A stretch of 64,000 nt of DNA from Dichetophora obliterata (GCA_963920525.1 OY986435.1:259491462-259555461); one strand, 5' to 3'; shown: positions 35,881-46,272, counted from the first letter of the stretch. Translations and numbers: made by a program. Notes: generated from the sequence alone by a model not told the origin.

Positions 35881-36250
35881 ACATACAGTGTTGCGCAAAA
35901 CAATAGCAACAAAATAAGTGCGCTGCAACAAAATCGTGTTTCTTTATTAATATTGGGGACACATAAAAATGATTATAGGAATCAAAGCATATATTCATAC
36001 ATCAGATATAAAACAAATCAAATTCAAATTTGGTTTTTTTTTTTTTATTAAATTTAAAATTAATGTGACTACATTCAATTTGTCTGTGAGCAAAACAATA
36101 GCAACAAAACTTGAAAAATGTAAAAAGAGAACACAAGTTCGAAGAATTATTGGTAAAAGTTCCGTTATTGTAAAGCACGTATTGTTTGTAAGTCATAACA
36201 TTTAAGTTTATTTTTTTGTGCTAGTTATGACATTGACTGTTCCATTTATA

Positions 36251-37356
36251 ATGGCACGTTTTAAATACTGTAAAGCTCTTAAATAACAAATTATTTCCGA
36301 TTATAAAAACGAAAATTCGCAAATATCTACCAAAATATCGACCGAAGAAAACATCGCTGCGTGATGACAGGAACATTTGTAGTGTGTTCAAACGAAATGC
36401 ATTTGCCACAGCCAAAGAGGTTGTAACAAAAGACGTAACAACGGTACATTAAAGAGGGCGACCGAAGAAAACATCGCTGCGTGATGACAGGAACATTTGT
36501 GGTGTGTTTTCAAACGAAATGCATTTGCCACAGCCAAAGAGGTTGTTCGGATACTTGATTTAGATATCCACCACAGCACTGTTTGAAGACGAGCCGTTGA
36601 GAACAATTAAAGAAGTTACAGACCGTCAGAGAAACCTTTGCTTACAGCATAAAAAACAAGGTGAGGTGTTACATTTTAAACAATTCTGTCTGAAATTGTG
36701 ACAACTAGTTGCAATTTATTGTTTTTTAGACTCAGTCTTCCAAAAGAGCACCTAAATTGAACCGTTAAAAAATCGAAAACCGTTTTTTAGCGATGAATCA
36801 AAGTTCAACTTGATTAATTCAGATGGGATGTGCACGGTACGGCGCCACCCAGGTACACGACTTAAAGCCCGAAACTGCAAAATAAATTTTAAGCACGGAA
36901 GCGGTGGCATTATGGTCTGGACCTGTTTTTCCTATAATGAAGTTGAACCATTTCAAAAAATCGATAGAATTATGGATCGATTTGTATATAATGACATTTT
37001 AGAAATCAAGATGCGACCACATTCAGAGTGGAATATGTCGCTTCAGTGAACGTTTCAGCCCGACAACGACCCGAAGCACACTTCAAATCTCATCAAAGAT
37101 TACATTAGAGGCAATGGAATTCAAGTCCTTGATTGACCGGCACAATCACAATGACTTGAATCCCATTGAAAATCTTTTTGGGACTTTGAAGGCAAAAGTT
37201 TTTGGTCAAAGGTTTTCCAATAAGACCGCACTGTATGAAGCGCTGAAACTTAGTTGGGAACATATACCTTATACTAACATATCTACTTTAATAGAGTCGA
37301 TACCGCTCAGATATGCAGCGGTTATCAAGAATAATGGATCTCACACCAAATATTAG
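36251..37356 (+). pseudogene. Tc1-like transposase, multiply frameshifted
   Basis: It starts at ATG 36251 but stops after 11 codons. Recognisable blocks follow in changing frames: 'RPKKTSLRDDRN' (N-terminal DNA-binding region), 'FSDESKFNLINSDG' (first Asp, ~36790), 'IMVWTCFSYN', 'DNDPKHTSNL' (second Asp block, ~37058) and 'NDLNPIENLFGTLKAK' (Glu of the DD34E triad, ~37155), ending 'IKNNGSHTKY'. A 120-bp direct duplication (36339-36458 and 36459-~36547) repeats the DNA-binding segment. Several stops and frameshifts make it inactive. Confidence 0.88.
36339..36547 (+). repeat. 120-bp-offset direct duplication inside the Tc1-like transposase
   Basis: 'cgaccgaagaaaacatcgct' through 'gccacagccaaagaggttgt' occurs at 36339 and again at 36459. 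There is one base change and a one-base indel between the copies. It repeats the 'RPKKTSLRDDRN' segment. Confidence 0.92.
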
Positions 37357-38107
37357 TTATGTTGCTTTTGTTTTGCTCTCAGACAAACTGAATGCAGTCA
37401 CATTAATTTTAAATTTAATAAAGAAAACAAAACCAAATTGGAATATGATTTGTTTTTAATATGATGTATGAATATATGCTTTGGTTCCTATAATCATTTT
37501 TGTGTGTCCCTAATATTTAAAAAGATACACGATTTTGTAGCAACGTACCGATTTTGTTGCTATTGTCTTGCGCAACACTGTATTTCTAGTATATTGAAAA
37601 AAATTCTCAATATAACATATTATTTTTTTTAATTAGATTGAGAAAAAACCGGTTAAAATTTCAATTTTTGAATATGCAAGCAAAAATCTTGGCCATTTTC
37701 GAATTGATGTTCTACAAATTTTCTTTTGTCTAAAAGTTCAATTAGTGAATTTGGAGAAATGAAAAAAGATTAAACGTTAATTCACCAATTTAATGTTTAA
37801 TATTGTTTTCAGAAAACCTTTAAAATATTTAATTTGTGCTCAAATTTAAATTTTTTTTAATTCCATTTTCCCCACTCTTTTATAGTACATATAATATATC
37901 TGAAAAAAATTGCTTAGTTTTGACTCAAAATTGACTTAACAGTTTCTATTATTAAAAATCATGGTCTAGCAACCCCCATTATTTTTTGTATAAAATTTCA
38001 TTTTTTCAAAATGTTATTATATTTTTACAATTTTCTACAGCTTTACAAAAAATTGCTTTAAAAAAAATTTCAAATATTACAATCTACATTACCAAATTGC
38101 GGTCTTA

Positions 38108-38496
38108 TACTGCGTTAAGATTGGGTCAAATGACTCATTTCAGCTCATTCAGCTAAATGAGAAACGAAGGCATATCAATTTCCATACAAATTCTCAGTTG
38201 TAAACCAACATTTAACACAAATGAATAAGTTCGGATACGTTCTTAAAACTTATTAAAAACTATTTAATGGAGAATGTATAAAAAAAATACCGCACACACT
38301 AAAAACAAAGGAAAATGTCAAACAACAAATCATTTTATACACGCGTATCATCATCAATATCAACAAGTAAATACAAAACAAAGACCCAGTTGTCAAACGA
38401 AATGAGATACTTTCTCAAAAAAAAGAAAAAACCAATGTAAGGCACTTTTGAATGACTGATTCCAAATGAGTCATATGACCCAATTTAAACGTAGTA
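38108..38496. mobile_element. MITE, 389 bp, TTA target duplication (PIF/Harbinger-like)
   Basis: The left terminus 'tactgcgttaagattgggtc' and the right terminus, reverse-complemented as 'tactacgtttaaattgggtc', both continue into 'atgactcattt'. TTA flanks it at 38105-38107 and 38497-38499. The interior is non-coding. The superfamily is inferred from the 3-bp TWA duplication. Confidence 0.8.
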
Positions 38497-38950
38497 TTAT
38501 TCGACCAAAACCGTTTGGTTAATGGGGGCGTGGAAACTAATTTTTAGTGCAGCTGCCGAAAGTAACCATTCAAAGAAAATTACCAAATTTTAGTATTGTA
38601 CGGCCAAAAAAATAGCATTTTTGTCTGAATAGCATTTTTATCTGAATAGCATTTTTAACATATAGTAGACGTGAAAAGAAGAAGTAGCAAAATATCAATA
38701 GCCTTCCGGTTTGGTTGAAATATCAAATTTTTTAGTATAGATAGTACTTTAAATAGTATTGATAGATTGATAGTATAGATAGATAGACTCACACAATCTC
38801 AAGTCGGGAAAAGCTAGCTGGCAAGTCTGCAAAATATAATTTATACTTAAAACTAAATTTTGGCAGCTCCCCTCAAAACATTTGAAAAGAAAATTAATCA
38901 GCACTGTATGACAGCAAGAATCTTCCTGAAAGCAACTACACAACATGGCT

Positions 38951-39243
38951 GCCGTGTTATATTGAGAGACAAAGAGAGGAAACCTTTGTTAGATGTTGTG
39001 TAGTGCTGCTAGTTGAATGTAAGCATCAAATATGTATATATATATATGTGATAATTTTGATATTTCTTTGATTATTCAGTTTCTTTGACAACTGCCAGTG
39101 TCATAGCTTACTAAGTTTTTTGAAAAGTCTATTCTTTAAGTATTACAAAATTCACGTATTTTATTTGATGCTTACATTCAACTAGCAGCACTACACAACA
39201 TCTAACAAAGGATTCCTCTCTTTGTCTCTCAATATAACACGGC
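38951..39243. repeat. Long inverted repeat, ~80-bp arms
   Basis: 38951-39031 ('gccgtgttatattgagagac' to 'gtaagcatcaaata') is mirrored almost perfectly by 39162-39243, with a ~130-bp AT-rich spacer. A (TA)n run follows, into which the element at 39260 is inserted. Confidence 0.85.
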
Positions 39244-39259
39244 AACATATATATATATA

Positions 39260-39703
39260 TTAGGCCGGGCCAATTTATGGGGAGGCAAAAAAATCGCCCA
39301 TTGCTCAGTGAAAATCGTATTCTAGGGATCAAAATAAGAATTTTGCCCGAGGAACTATACCTCTTAAACGAATTCTAATGCCCCAACTTTTGACTTTTGT
39401 CCCGTAGGGTCATATTTTGAAAAATCTCTCTTTGACCCATTTAGAGTGCCCCAATCGAGTCCAAATGTATGACCGACCCCACTTACTTTGGAGGGCCAAT
39501 CCACCCATGCCAGTGGCGACCCCATTTCGCTGATTTTTTCATGTAAATTGCCAAAAATTGTGATTTTTTTGAAATGTTTGTATGGGGTTCCCGGGGGTGT
39601 GCCACTGGCATGGGTGGATCGGCCCTCCGAAGTAAATGGGGGTCGGTAATACATTTGGACTCGATTGGGGCACTCTAAATGGGTCAAAGAGAAATTTTTG
39701 TGA
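39260..39703. mobile_element. Non-autonomous foldback element with TTAGGCCGGGCC terminus (right end truncated)
   Basis: The left end is 'ttaggccgggccaattt', the same terminus as the autonomous-looking transposon at 58389-62112, again next to a TATATA-type target. Internal arms 39432-39515 and 39601-39695 are inverted copies ('ggtcatacatttggactcg' region and 'cactggcatgggtgga'). The outer ~170 bp of the right arm is absent, so the copy is truncated. Confidence 0.75.
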
Positions 39704-40570
39704 TTTGGGATAAGATAAGATACTGAAAGATCACATGTAAACGCAGCTTTATGCGCAATCTAAATGTGGTGAAAATTCAACTCAAAAAACTATGATTAGT
39801 TTTTTATTGGGACTTATATATGTTTAACTCTTGTTTTTTAACCGAATATAAAATGTATTCAAATATTTTGAGCTCTTATTAATACAAGAGTTGTTGAACT
39901 TGAATTTTTAAGAACTATTTTTGGGTTTTTTACAGTTGGACCTAATAAAAACAAAAATGTACTAAACAACTTTTATGACACTTAATGTTTTTATATTACG
40001 TTCATAATCCCATGGGGCAGATTTTTGCAACTATTTGAAAGTGATTATCCGAAATTTTGTGTTTCACTCCAGCGTAAAGTAGATACAAAATAATATAAGG
40101 AGCAAAATGATACAAATCATTTTGAGGCAGCCACGCTTAGTCAGTAGAGTTTTATGTTGTTGTTATTCGGCCTTTTTGTTGTATGTTGTATGTTGCTATT
40201 TTTAAGTTGGGTCTTGTCCGTAAATAAAAGACATATAATTTTATCTCTTTTTGTTTTTTTCGCAATTTTGAACTGAATTTTGTTTTCTGTTTTAGATAAA
40301 TAAGTTACGATGAAATAATTGATAAACTGGCGACTTAGAATAGTTTGTTGAAAAAATATCTTTAAATTTGAGTTTGCCATAAGTAAGTAAATACAAGTTT
40401 TTTCTATAATATCTGTACCTTGCAAGTCGCTATAGCTCTGAAAATTTATTTAAAATTCTTTTTTTCATCACGAAAAACTTCCGACCTATTTGACCTTACT
40501 CCGCCCCTGCTTTTACTCTTCTGATTTAACATATTTCGTAATCTTTTAATGTATTTTATTCTTTTTTTAG

Positions 40571-40670
40571 CATGCGAGGCCCTACATTTGTGTGGACATT
40601 TAATTTGAAGACCAAGGAAAAGGCTGCCAAATGGACTTTGGCTGGTGTTTGTCTGCTATTGCAGACATGA
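40571..40670 (+). CDS. Axonemal dynein heavy chain, beta class: terminal exon and stop
   Basis: The acceptor is 'ctttttttag' at 40561-40570. The first C completes the Arg codon begun at 11260. The exon encodes '[20 protein letters not shown]' followed by '[12 protein letters not shown]' and TGA (40668-40670). This is the typical dynein heavy-chain C-terminus, where other members end in ...LAGVALLLQI. The three exons together give 1,019 in-window residues, roughly the last quarter of a ~4,500-residue chain. No lesion was seen, so the gene looks functional. Confidence 0.95.
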
Positions 40671-40810
40671 AGCATCACTTTACTTGGCACTCAATGAACG
40701 CAGAAATGAGTCATCCCGTCGTAGTTGCATCGAACTTACATGTTTTAAAGAACTTATTTCAGAAATATGTCTGCGACCAAATAACTTTTATTTATTATGT
40801 CTTTTATTTC

Positions 40811-40816
40811 AATAAA
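40811..40816 (+). terminator. Probable polyadenylation signal of the dynein gene
   Basis: AATAAA lies 140 nt after the stop codon, followed by a T-rich stretch. No closer canonical hexamer is present in the 3' UTR. Confidence 0.6.
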
Positions 40817-41395
40817 AACTTATTTTATGGTTACTTCTTCCAGTTGGTAGTTAAAAACAAAATTTAAGGAATATTTTATAAAAAATGGAATAGTGTAGAA
40901 TAATTTAAATAGCCGTTCTCTAACTCTTAAATATTTTTTTTGACCAAACTATTGACCATATTAAAAAAAAAACTTATTGTTAAGTATATACTATTTTTTT
41001 TTGTGTTAATTTTTCCTTTCTATATGCCGTTGTAAGTTTTTTTTTTCAGTTTAGCTTTCTTTTTTGAACTCCAAAACGGTGCCAGCTTCTAAAAAAGATA
41101 AATGAAAAGAATTTTGTTTTTATGAAAAATGACTCTAAAAACTAAGACCATGCGATTAATCGATTAAATAGTCTTTTGATTAATCAAATTTGAGGTTATC
41201 TGATTAGAGAGGATTAATCAATTTCTCTGATTAATCAGACCGCTGATAATCAATTAATCAGAATTCTGATTAATCATTTGAGTAATTATTCGATTAATCA
41301 GGTATCTGATTAAGCGAAATTTGATTATTTGGAATTTATTGTGTTAACTTACGTTTGGTTACTAGTAATAATAAGAACTTGTTTTTTAATAACTA

Positions 41396-41545
41396 TGTGG
41401 TGAATGTGCGATGAATGGTAAAGCAAAAAGCTCGATGTCCTTCTGTATTGCAGCCATTTACCACACATTTTGCACTTGGCTGCGAAATTTCCTGCCGAGA
41501 AAATACAATTTTCTATGATTTGTTCGTAGAAAATTTTACAAATTG
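41396..41545 (-). pseudogene. BED-type zinc finger of a hAT transposase (fragment)
   Basis: The minus-strand frame reads 'FSAGNFAAKCKMCGKWLQY' and then 'RRTSSFLLYHSSHIHH'. The CxxC followed by HxxxH spacing, with 'AKCKxCGK', is the BED zinc finger found at the N-terminus of hAT transposases. The rest of the transposase is gone. Confidence 0.7.
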
Positions 41546-41699
41546 TATTATTGTTCTTGCTGTGTTTTTTATTTATTTTAAATCCTTACAAACATTTTAA
41601 ATAAGTTTGATAAAAATTATTAACTTTCTGTATAAAACAAATCTGATTAATCAGAAAAATAATTAATTAGAAAAATTATTAATCAGAAAATGAATCCAA

Positions 41700-42830
41700 A
41701 AGTATATTATTCGCTGATGACTCTCTGGTATATGCCCATGATGAGTCGCCAACTACAGCTTTAAGCCTTATCTCAAATCACCTCTCAGTGATAAATAATT
41801 ATTACAAAGATTGGGGCATTAAAATAAACGTGTCTAAATCTCAAGCAATTTGTTTAAGGAATGCTTCTGGAAGATGTAGGAGATCTGTCGTTCCTGAGAG
41901 CAAAAACCTGGCTCTTTTTTTAGATGGAACTGAAATCCCCTTCAAAGATAGCATAAAATACTTAGGAGTGACATTCAATAAGCTAGTAAAATTTAACGAA
42001 CATGCACGCATAATCTTAAATAAAGCTAATAAATTAAAAGGTATGTTTGCCAAACTTTTTCATAACAAATATTTAAATCAAAATTCAAAAATGTTAATCA
42101 ACAAAGTAAGTATTAGACCAGCTATTATTTATGCCTTTCCAATTTGGTTCACAATATCTCCAACTGTTGCAAAAAATTTAGAAATTTTAGAAAGAAATAT
42201 TTTAAGATTATGCGTAGATCGTAACTATGAATCTCCCACTAAACGATTTTCAAATAATTTTATCTATAAAAAAGCTAATATAAATCCTCTGTGCATTTAC
42301 TCTTTAAACTTATTAAAAAAATTTGTTAATAAATTAGAGTTCCATGAAAATAGTTTAATTTCTGATGTTTTCTCTTACCAAAAAGATTTTAGCTGGTCAA
42401 ACACTCGATATTTATCTCCGATTGGAATTTTAAATGAAAATATTAACGCTGAAATAAATGCATTGTCTCCTTTATTGCCTGATTTTTATAAAAATATTAC
42501 ACCCGGTACACACAGAGGATAATATTTTTGTTTTTTATTTTTTTTTATGTTTGTTTAGTCTGTAAGTTTAGATTTAAGTCTAGCTTTTAAGTAAACTTTA
42601 TTGCAGAAAACTATCTTCTCTGATATCAAATGTGCCGGGAGCAAACACAGTTTATTAAATAACAAAAAATACTTATTGTATTACTCAACAAGCTTGAAGC
42701 GAAAACTTGTAATTATTTTAGAATAATACATATAGTTCTAAGTTATCTATTGAAAAAATAGCATTGTAAATTAGGTGAAAAAAATAAGACTCAATAAAAT
42801 AAATTAAATCATATTAAAAAAAATTAAATT
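41700..42830 (+). mobile_element. LINE fragment: RT C-terminus (jockey-like)
   Basis: The frame starts within the catalytic block as 'SILFADDSLVYAHDE' (41706 on) and stays open to a TAA at 42520-42522. It continues through 'KDWGIKINVSKSQAI', 'KYLGVTFN' and 'AIIYAFPIW', all standard RT palm/thumb features. Everything upstream of the FADD motif is missing. The 3' region ends in AT-rich sequence with AATAAAATAAA near 42794. It is nested in the hAT remnant. Confidence 0.85.
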
Positions 42831-43174
42831 AGATTCAGTTAGTCTTAAATCTGGTTAATCAAATTAATTAATTACTTGATTAATCGACCGGCCCTACTAA
42901 AAAAAAAAGTATAGCAGTGAGGGAACTGCCGACCGAAGCGAAAACCTATATATAAAATATTAGTATTCCCTGGAAGACGTTGTCCTACCACGACCGCCTT
43001 ACTGCTATATAAGAATTTTAAATGCTAATATAGGGTTTCGGACTATCCTACAAGTAGGATGGATTTGACAGGTTGAATGAACATGTAGGAATGTGCGAAA
43101 GCTCATACTGCAGCTCATACTACACGTAGGATGAAAATCAAAAAGTTCTAAAAGTTCCGCCATGATCTTGTTCT

Positions 43175-43315
43175 TCTCTGTGCGTTCTTGTTTGTAGAAT
43201 TCCTTGCTAATTGTTGTTGGCGCACTTAGCTGGAAATTTTTTGCAGACGTTGTGAATTCTAATTGTGTAGCTACAGTCGCCATATGAAATTAGAATAATT
43301 TTTGTAAAGAGCTTA
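43175..43315 (+). repeat. Related direct repeat of a foldback arm
   Basis: 'aattgttgttggcgcactta' and 'gtagctacagtcgccatatg' here match 43588-43720 ('aattgttgttgtgcagttag' and 'gtagctacaatcggcatatg') in the same orientation. Confidence 0.75.
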
Positions 43316-43484
43316 TAGCAATTTATTAAATTTCTTATATATTACTTAAACTATTTTTTTAAGCAAAAGTATTACCATATCAAAAATTACATATAATTTA
43401 AGTAATTTATTTAAATTATTTCATTATTATAAATGAAATGCCTTCACAAATGCCTCTTGTAATGCCTCCAATTTAGATCTTGCT

Positions 43485-44465
43485 AGCAGGCAAACAGAAA
43501 AAATAGCAAACAAAGTGCTATTTATTTTTCGCCGCCAATTCGGTTCATCCCCTCTAACGCTGCGCAATCACTGTGATCATGTCATTCTCTCTGCGTTTTT
43601 GTTATAGATTTGCTTGATAATTGTTGTTGTGCAGTTAGCTTTAATTTTTTTGTAGATATTATTTGGTAGCTACAATCGGCATATGACAATCGAAGTATTT
43701 TTATAACGCTTTATATATATGTACATAAAAAAACTTACACAAAAAACCTACAAAATAAATTTATATTTACAGTTGTAATTGAATTACTATAGTCTGCTTA
43801 TCATAAGCGTTCTATTTCTTACCGCCTAATGTAAATCGAAAACGCAAACAAACGACAAGTAAGACACGAGAAGCAACACCTTTTTTTATACAAAATTCTA
43901 TTGCTTCTCGTGTCTTGCTTGTCGTTGGTTTGCGTTTTCAATTTACAACACTAGGCGGTTAAACTGTCTACGTACATTTATTACATTAAATTATATATAA
44001 TTTATATACTTTATCTATTTCTTATACATTCTTATTTAAATACACAACATAAACTATATATAGCGTGCATGTATATTGTGTTATTATATAAAAAAGATTT
44101 AAATTTTTAAATTAATTCAATAATGAAATAATTTAAATAAATGATATTAATTATGTGTATATATTTTGATATGATAGTACATTTTGTTAAAAGAAATAGT
44201 TTCAGCCATTTATACAAAATTTCAAAAATTGATTTAAACTCTTATCTAAAATAAATCAGTTGTCAACTGCCGACTGTAGCTACAAAAAAAGTCTTAAAAA
44301 AATTTCAGCTAACTGTACAACAACAATTACATTTCAAATCTACATAAACAACGCAGTGAGAATGGAAAGATTCACAGCGGTTGCGCAACATTAGAGGGAA
44401 TGAACAAATCGGCGTCAGAAAATAAACCGCATTTTGCTTGCTATGCTTTCTGTTTGCCTGGTAGT
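43485..44465. mobile_element. Foldback element with ~200-bp inverted arms
   Basis: The left arm 43485-43720 and the right arm 44262-44465 are inverted copies. Shared words include 'caggcaaacagaaa', 'gttcat(c/t)ccctctaa', 'gttgttgt(a/g)cagttagct' and 'gtagctaca(a/g)tcggca'. The spacer contains a hairpin element (43819-43962), evidently a later insertion, and AT-rich sequence. No coding capacity was seen. Confidence 0.75.
43819..43962. mobile_element. ~145-bp hairpin element, copy C
   Basis: The palindrome has 'ttaccgcctaatgtaaatcg' and 'gacacgagaagcaa' on the left, mirrored by 'ttgcttctcgtgtctt' and 'atttacaacactaggcggtt' on the right, and ends TTAA. The core 'gacacgagaagcaa...tatacaaaatt...ttgcttctcgtgtct' is shared with copies A and B. 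The outer arms differ in sequence while staying self-complementary. Confidence 0.88.
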
Positions 44466-44493
44466 AAAATCTCAAGTGGTGGAATGGCAAAAT

Positions 44494-44687
44494 TAGACAA
44501 GGTTACTGTTAAAGCGGAAAGCCGGTGACCGAAACTGTCAAAACGAAGTTGACATTTCATACAATATATGCAACCAATGAGAATGCAATATGAAAGCAAA
44601 AATTGGCCAAAATACCAAAATGGCGGAGTTTGACAGTTTTGGTCACTAATAAAGAGAACACATTCAGCCCTAACACTACCTTGTCTA
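44494..44687. mobile_element. MITE, ~194 bp, AGACAAGG termini
   Basis: The left end 'agacaaggttactgttaaag' is mirrored by the reverse complement of the right end, 'agacaaggtagtgttaggg'. A second inner inverted pair, 'gtgaccgaaactgtcaaaac' / 'gtgaccaaaactgtcaaac', lies at 44526-44647. Confidence 0.7.
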
Positions 44688-45156
44688 GTTCTACTATGAG
44701 TGGTGGCATCAAAAGGGACATCACGGCCAAACAAAAACCAATTATCAAAAATTTTAAATTTATTTTATTTTAACCTACAGCAGCTCTACATATACATTGT
44801 AAAAACAGTATCATTCAAAATTTCGCAGCGGAGCAATGGGAGGGAAAAAAACGATGTGTCAGCAGAGGAACTTATAGACGGTTGCTTGCTACATTTGCTA
44901 AGCGCCTTGTAGTCAAGATCCAAGAGCGCCATTTAAAAACCTCGCTGTCTGTATTGCTGATGAGAGTTACTCGCAAAATGACGATGAGGATGACGCCAAC
45001 CAAAGATTTACCCTCTACCAAAATCGTTCAACGAGCCTAAAGAAGTTTTCACTTCAAAAAAATAACGAAAGTGCTTAGGTTTGTGTGTGCATGGGCCAAC
45101 GATATCCCGGTGCATCACCAAGTGCAGCAAAGCTAAATTGGCTTTCTTTGCTGGTG

Positions 45157-45281
45157 AACGTCCTCCAAGTACCACCACCAGCAGCACAAGCAAGTGCAGT
45201 GCAAAATTTGTTGCTAGCCAACATCCTCCAAATGCCACCAGCAGCAGCACAAGCAAATGCAGCGCAAATTTCTTGCTAGCT
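45157..45281 (+). repeat. ~62-bp minisatellite (third unit displaced to 46273-46335)
   Basis: The units 'aacgtcctccaagtaccacc...ttgctagcc' (45157-45219) and 'aacatcctccaaatgccacc...ttgctagct' (45220-45281) are adjacent. A further related unit with 'caagtgccaccagcaacagc' appears right after the TIR element. The element therefore split the array. Confidence 0.75.
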
Positions 45282-45282
45282 A

Positions 45283-46272
45283 AGAGGTCGTTCATAAACT
45301 ACGTTACCAATTTAGGGGGGGGAGAGGTTTTGAAATGCACTACGATAAGTAACGGTAGGGGGGGGGGAGGTGTTTATATATTGTAACGTTACCAAAAATT
45401 AGAAAAATCGACGAAAAACCTCTAATTAATAGCACAATCATTTCAAAAATTTTTAACCTTACATGTTTATGTTTTATCGCCTAAATTGATGGTTAACTTT
45501 TGTTACAACAATTTCTTCCACCACCTTTTCCCGCGACACAGGAACCTTTTGGTATTCCTTCACCATCTCAGCACACGTCTAAAAAATTTGGGTCTTTGCT
45601 TTTGCGACAGGCTTTGACGTTAAGGCCTAAATGTTCTTGATCAAAGGAGATACCGTATGACATGTACTGTTCTTCTCAGAAAGAAGAAATCGGTTCAAGG
45701 TCGTGTCCTACCTGCGGCTTGTATTTCGTTTTTAAAACTTCTTTGAATTGCCATAAGTTAGTATTATATCGTTTACAATAAATCGGAATAAAAAGTACTA
45801 TTTAAATAAATCAATTTTCAGAAAGCATTTACACAAAAACACAGAACTTGGTGCAGCTCGGGTGCAGCCTTTAAGGGTACTCTGTCAAAGACCAGGTGAA
45901 TTTCTTTGTGTTAGAAATGAGGATTCACCTGAATGGGTCGACATAGAATCCGATGAAAAATTCTATTTTGAAGAATCCTCAACAAAGCTACCAGCTTCTT
46001 CTATCCCAGATGGAATAGCTTTTACAGATGATATTAATTATTGGTTTTTTTTCCAATTGTTTCTTTAATGTATCTAGTCATACTAGTCACTAGTACTAGT
46101 GAAAATTGTCAGAGCTAGTCAACATATATAATCATTCGAATGAATTAATTTCATATGTCACGTTACTTAAGGGGGGGTGGGAGGTGTTTTGAAAAGCACT
46201 ACGAAAAGTAACGCAGGGGGATGGGGGTAAAAAAAACCGGAAAATCAGTAACGTAGTTTATGGACGACCCCT
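45283..46272. mobile_element. DNA element with AGGGGTCGTCCATAAACTACG termini, ~990 bp
   Basis: The left terminus 'agaggtcgttcataaactac' and the right terminus, reverse-complemented as 'aggggtcgtccataaactac', both run on to 'gttac' and then G-runs. TA flanks both ends. A short + frame at about 45822-46045 ('NEDSPEWVDIESDEKFYF') and a minus-strand stretch near 45490-45570 ('PVSREKVVEEIVV') both look protein-like and may be transposase shards. The family was not identified. Confidence 0.7.

Larger units (their letters stand above)
35886..37580 (+). mobile_element. Tc1-like element, 1,695 bp, long inverted repeats with internal direct repeats (IR/DR type)
   Basis: The ends 'cagtgttgcgcaaaacaata' and the reverse complement of '...ttgtcttgcgcaacactg' match closely. 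They are flanked by TA at 35884-35885 and 37581-37582. The inverted repeats run about 220 bp inward (to ~36110 and from ~37365). Each contains the outer sequence again near its inner end ('gcaaaacaatagcaacaaaa' at ~35895 and ~36092). This is the IR/DR arrangement of Minos/Paris/Sleeping Beauty-type elements. Confidence 0.92.
11262..40570 (+). other. Giant dynein intron, 29.3 kb, filled with repeats
   Basis: The penultimate and last exons are contiguous in the dynein family, so no exon is missing between them. The donor is 'gtaagt' and the acceptor 'tttttttag'. Transposons and MITEs inside are listed separately. Stretches where I see only AT-rich filler are 11300-11800, 12230-13540, 14050-14735, 14845-15600, 16190-18700, 20600-22050, 22610-22890, 23360-25660, 25815-27175, 28465-29210, 29360-31030, 34900-35880, 37585-38100 and 39705-40570. 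The size and repeat load resemble those of Drosophila Y-linked dynein introns; that comparison is inference. Confidence 0.85.
41143..42896 (-). mobile_element. hAT remnant with GATTAATC-rich flanks, 8-bp TSD
   Basis: The left terminus 'taagaccatgcgattaatc' corresponds to the right terminus read in reverse, 'tagggccggtcgattaatc' (14 of 19 positions). Flanking 8-mers 'ctaaaaac' (41135-41142) and 'ctaaaaaa' (42897-42904) match at 7 of 8. Inside are a BED zinc-finger remnant on the minus strand and a LINE fragment. Repeated palindromic 'gattaatc/attaatcag' words crowd 41150-41335, 41640-41690 and 42840-42890, like subterminal repeats of a hAT element. Confidence 0.7.

Noticed and set aside
40631..40867. 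Open frame overlapping the last dynein exon and 3' UTR
   Set aside because: It is a different frame from the conserved dynein C-terminus and shows no protein-like features beyond the overlap.
43005..43283. 92-codon minus frame with a 'HPTCSMSCSMS' stretch
   Set aside because: Caused by short internal repeats (tacaagtaggatg-like) next to a foldback arm, with no family resemblance.
45008..45386. Ala/Ser/Gln-rich open frames on both strands
   Set aside because: They come from the 62-bp minisatellite and the end of a TIR element. No single frame is conserved across units.
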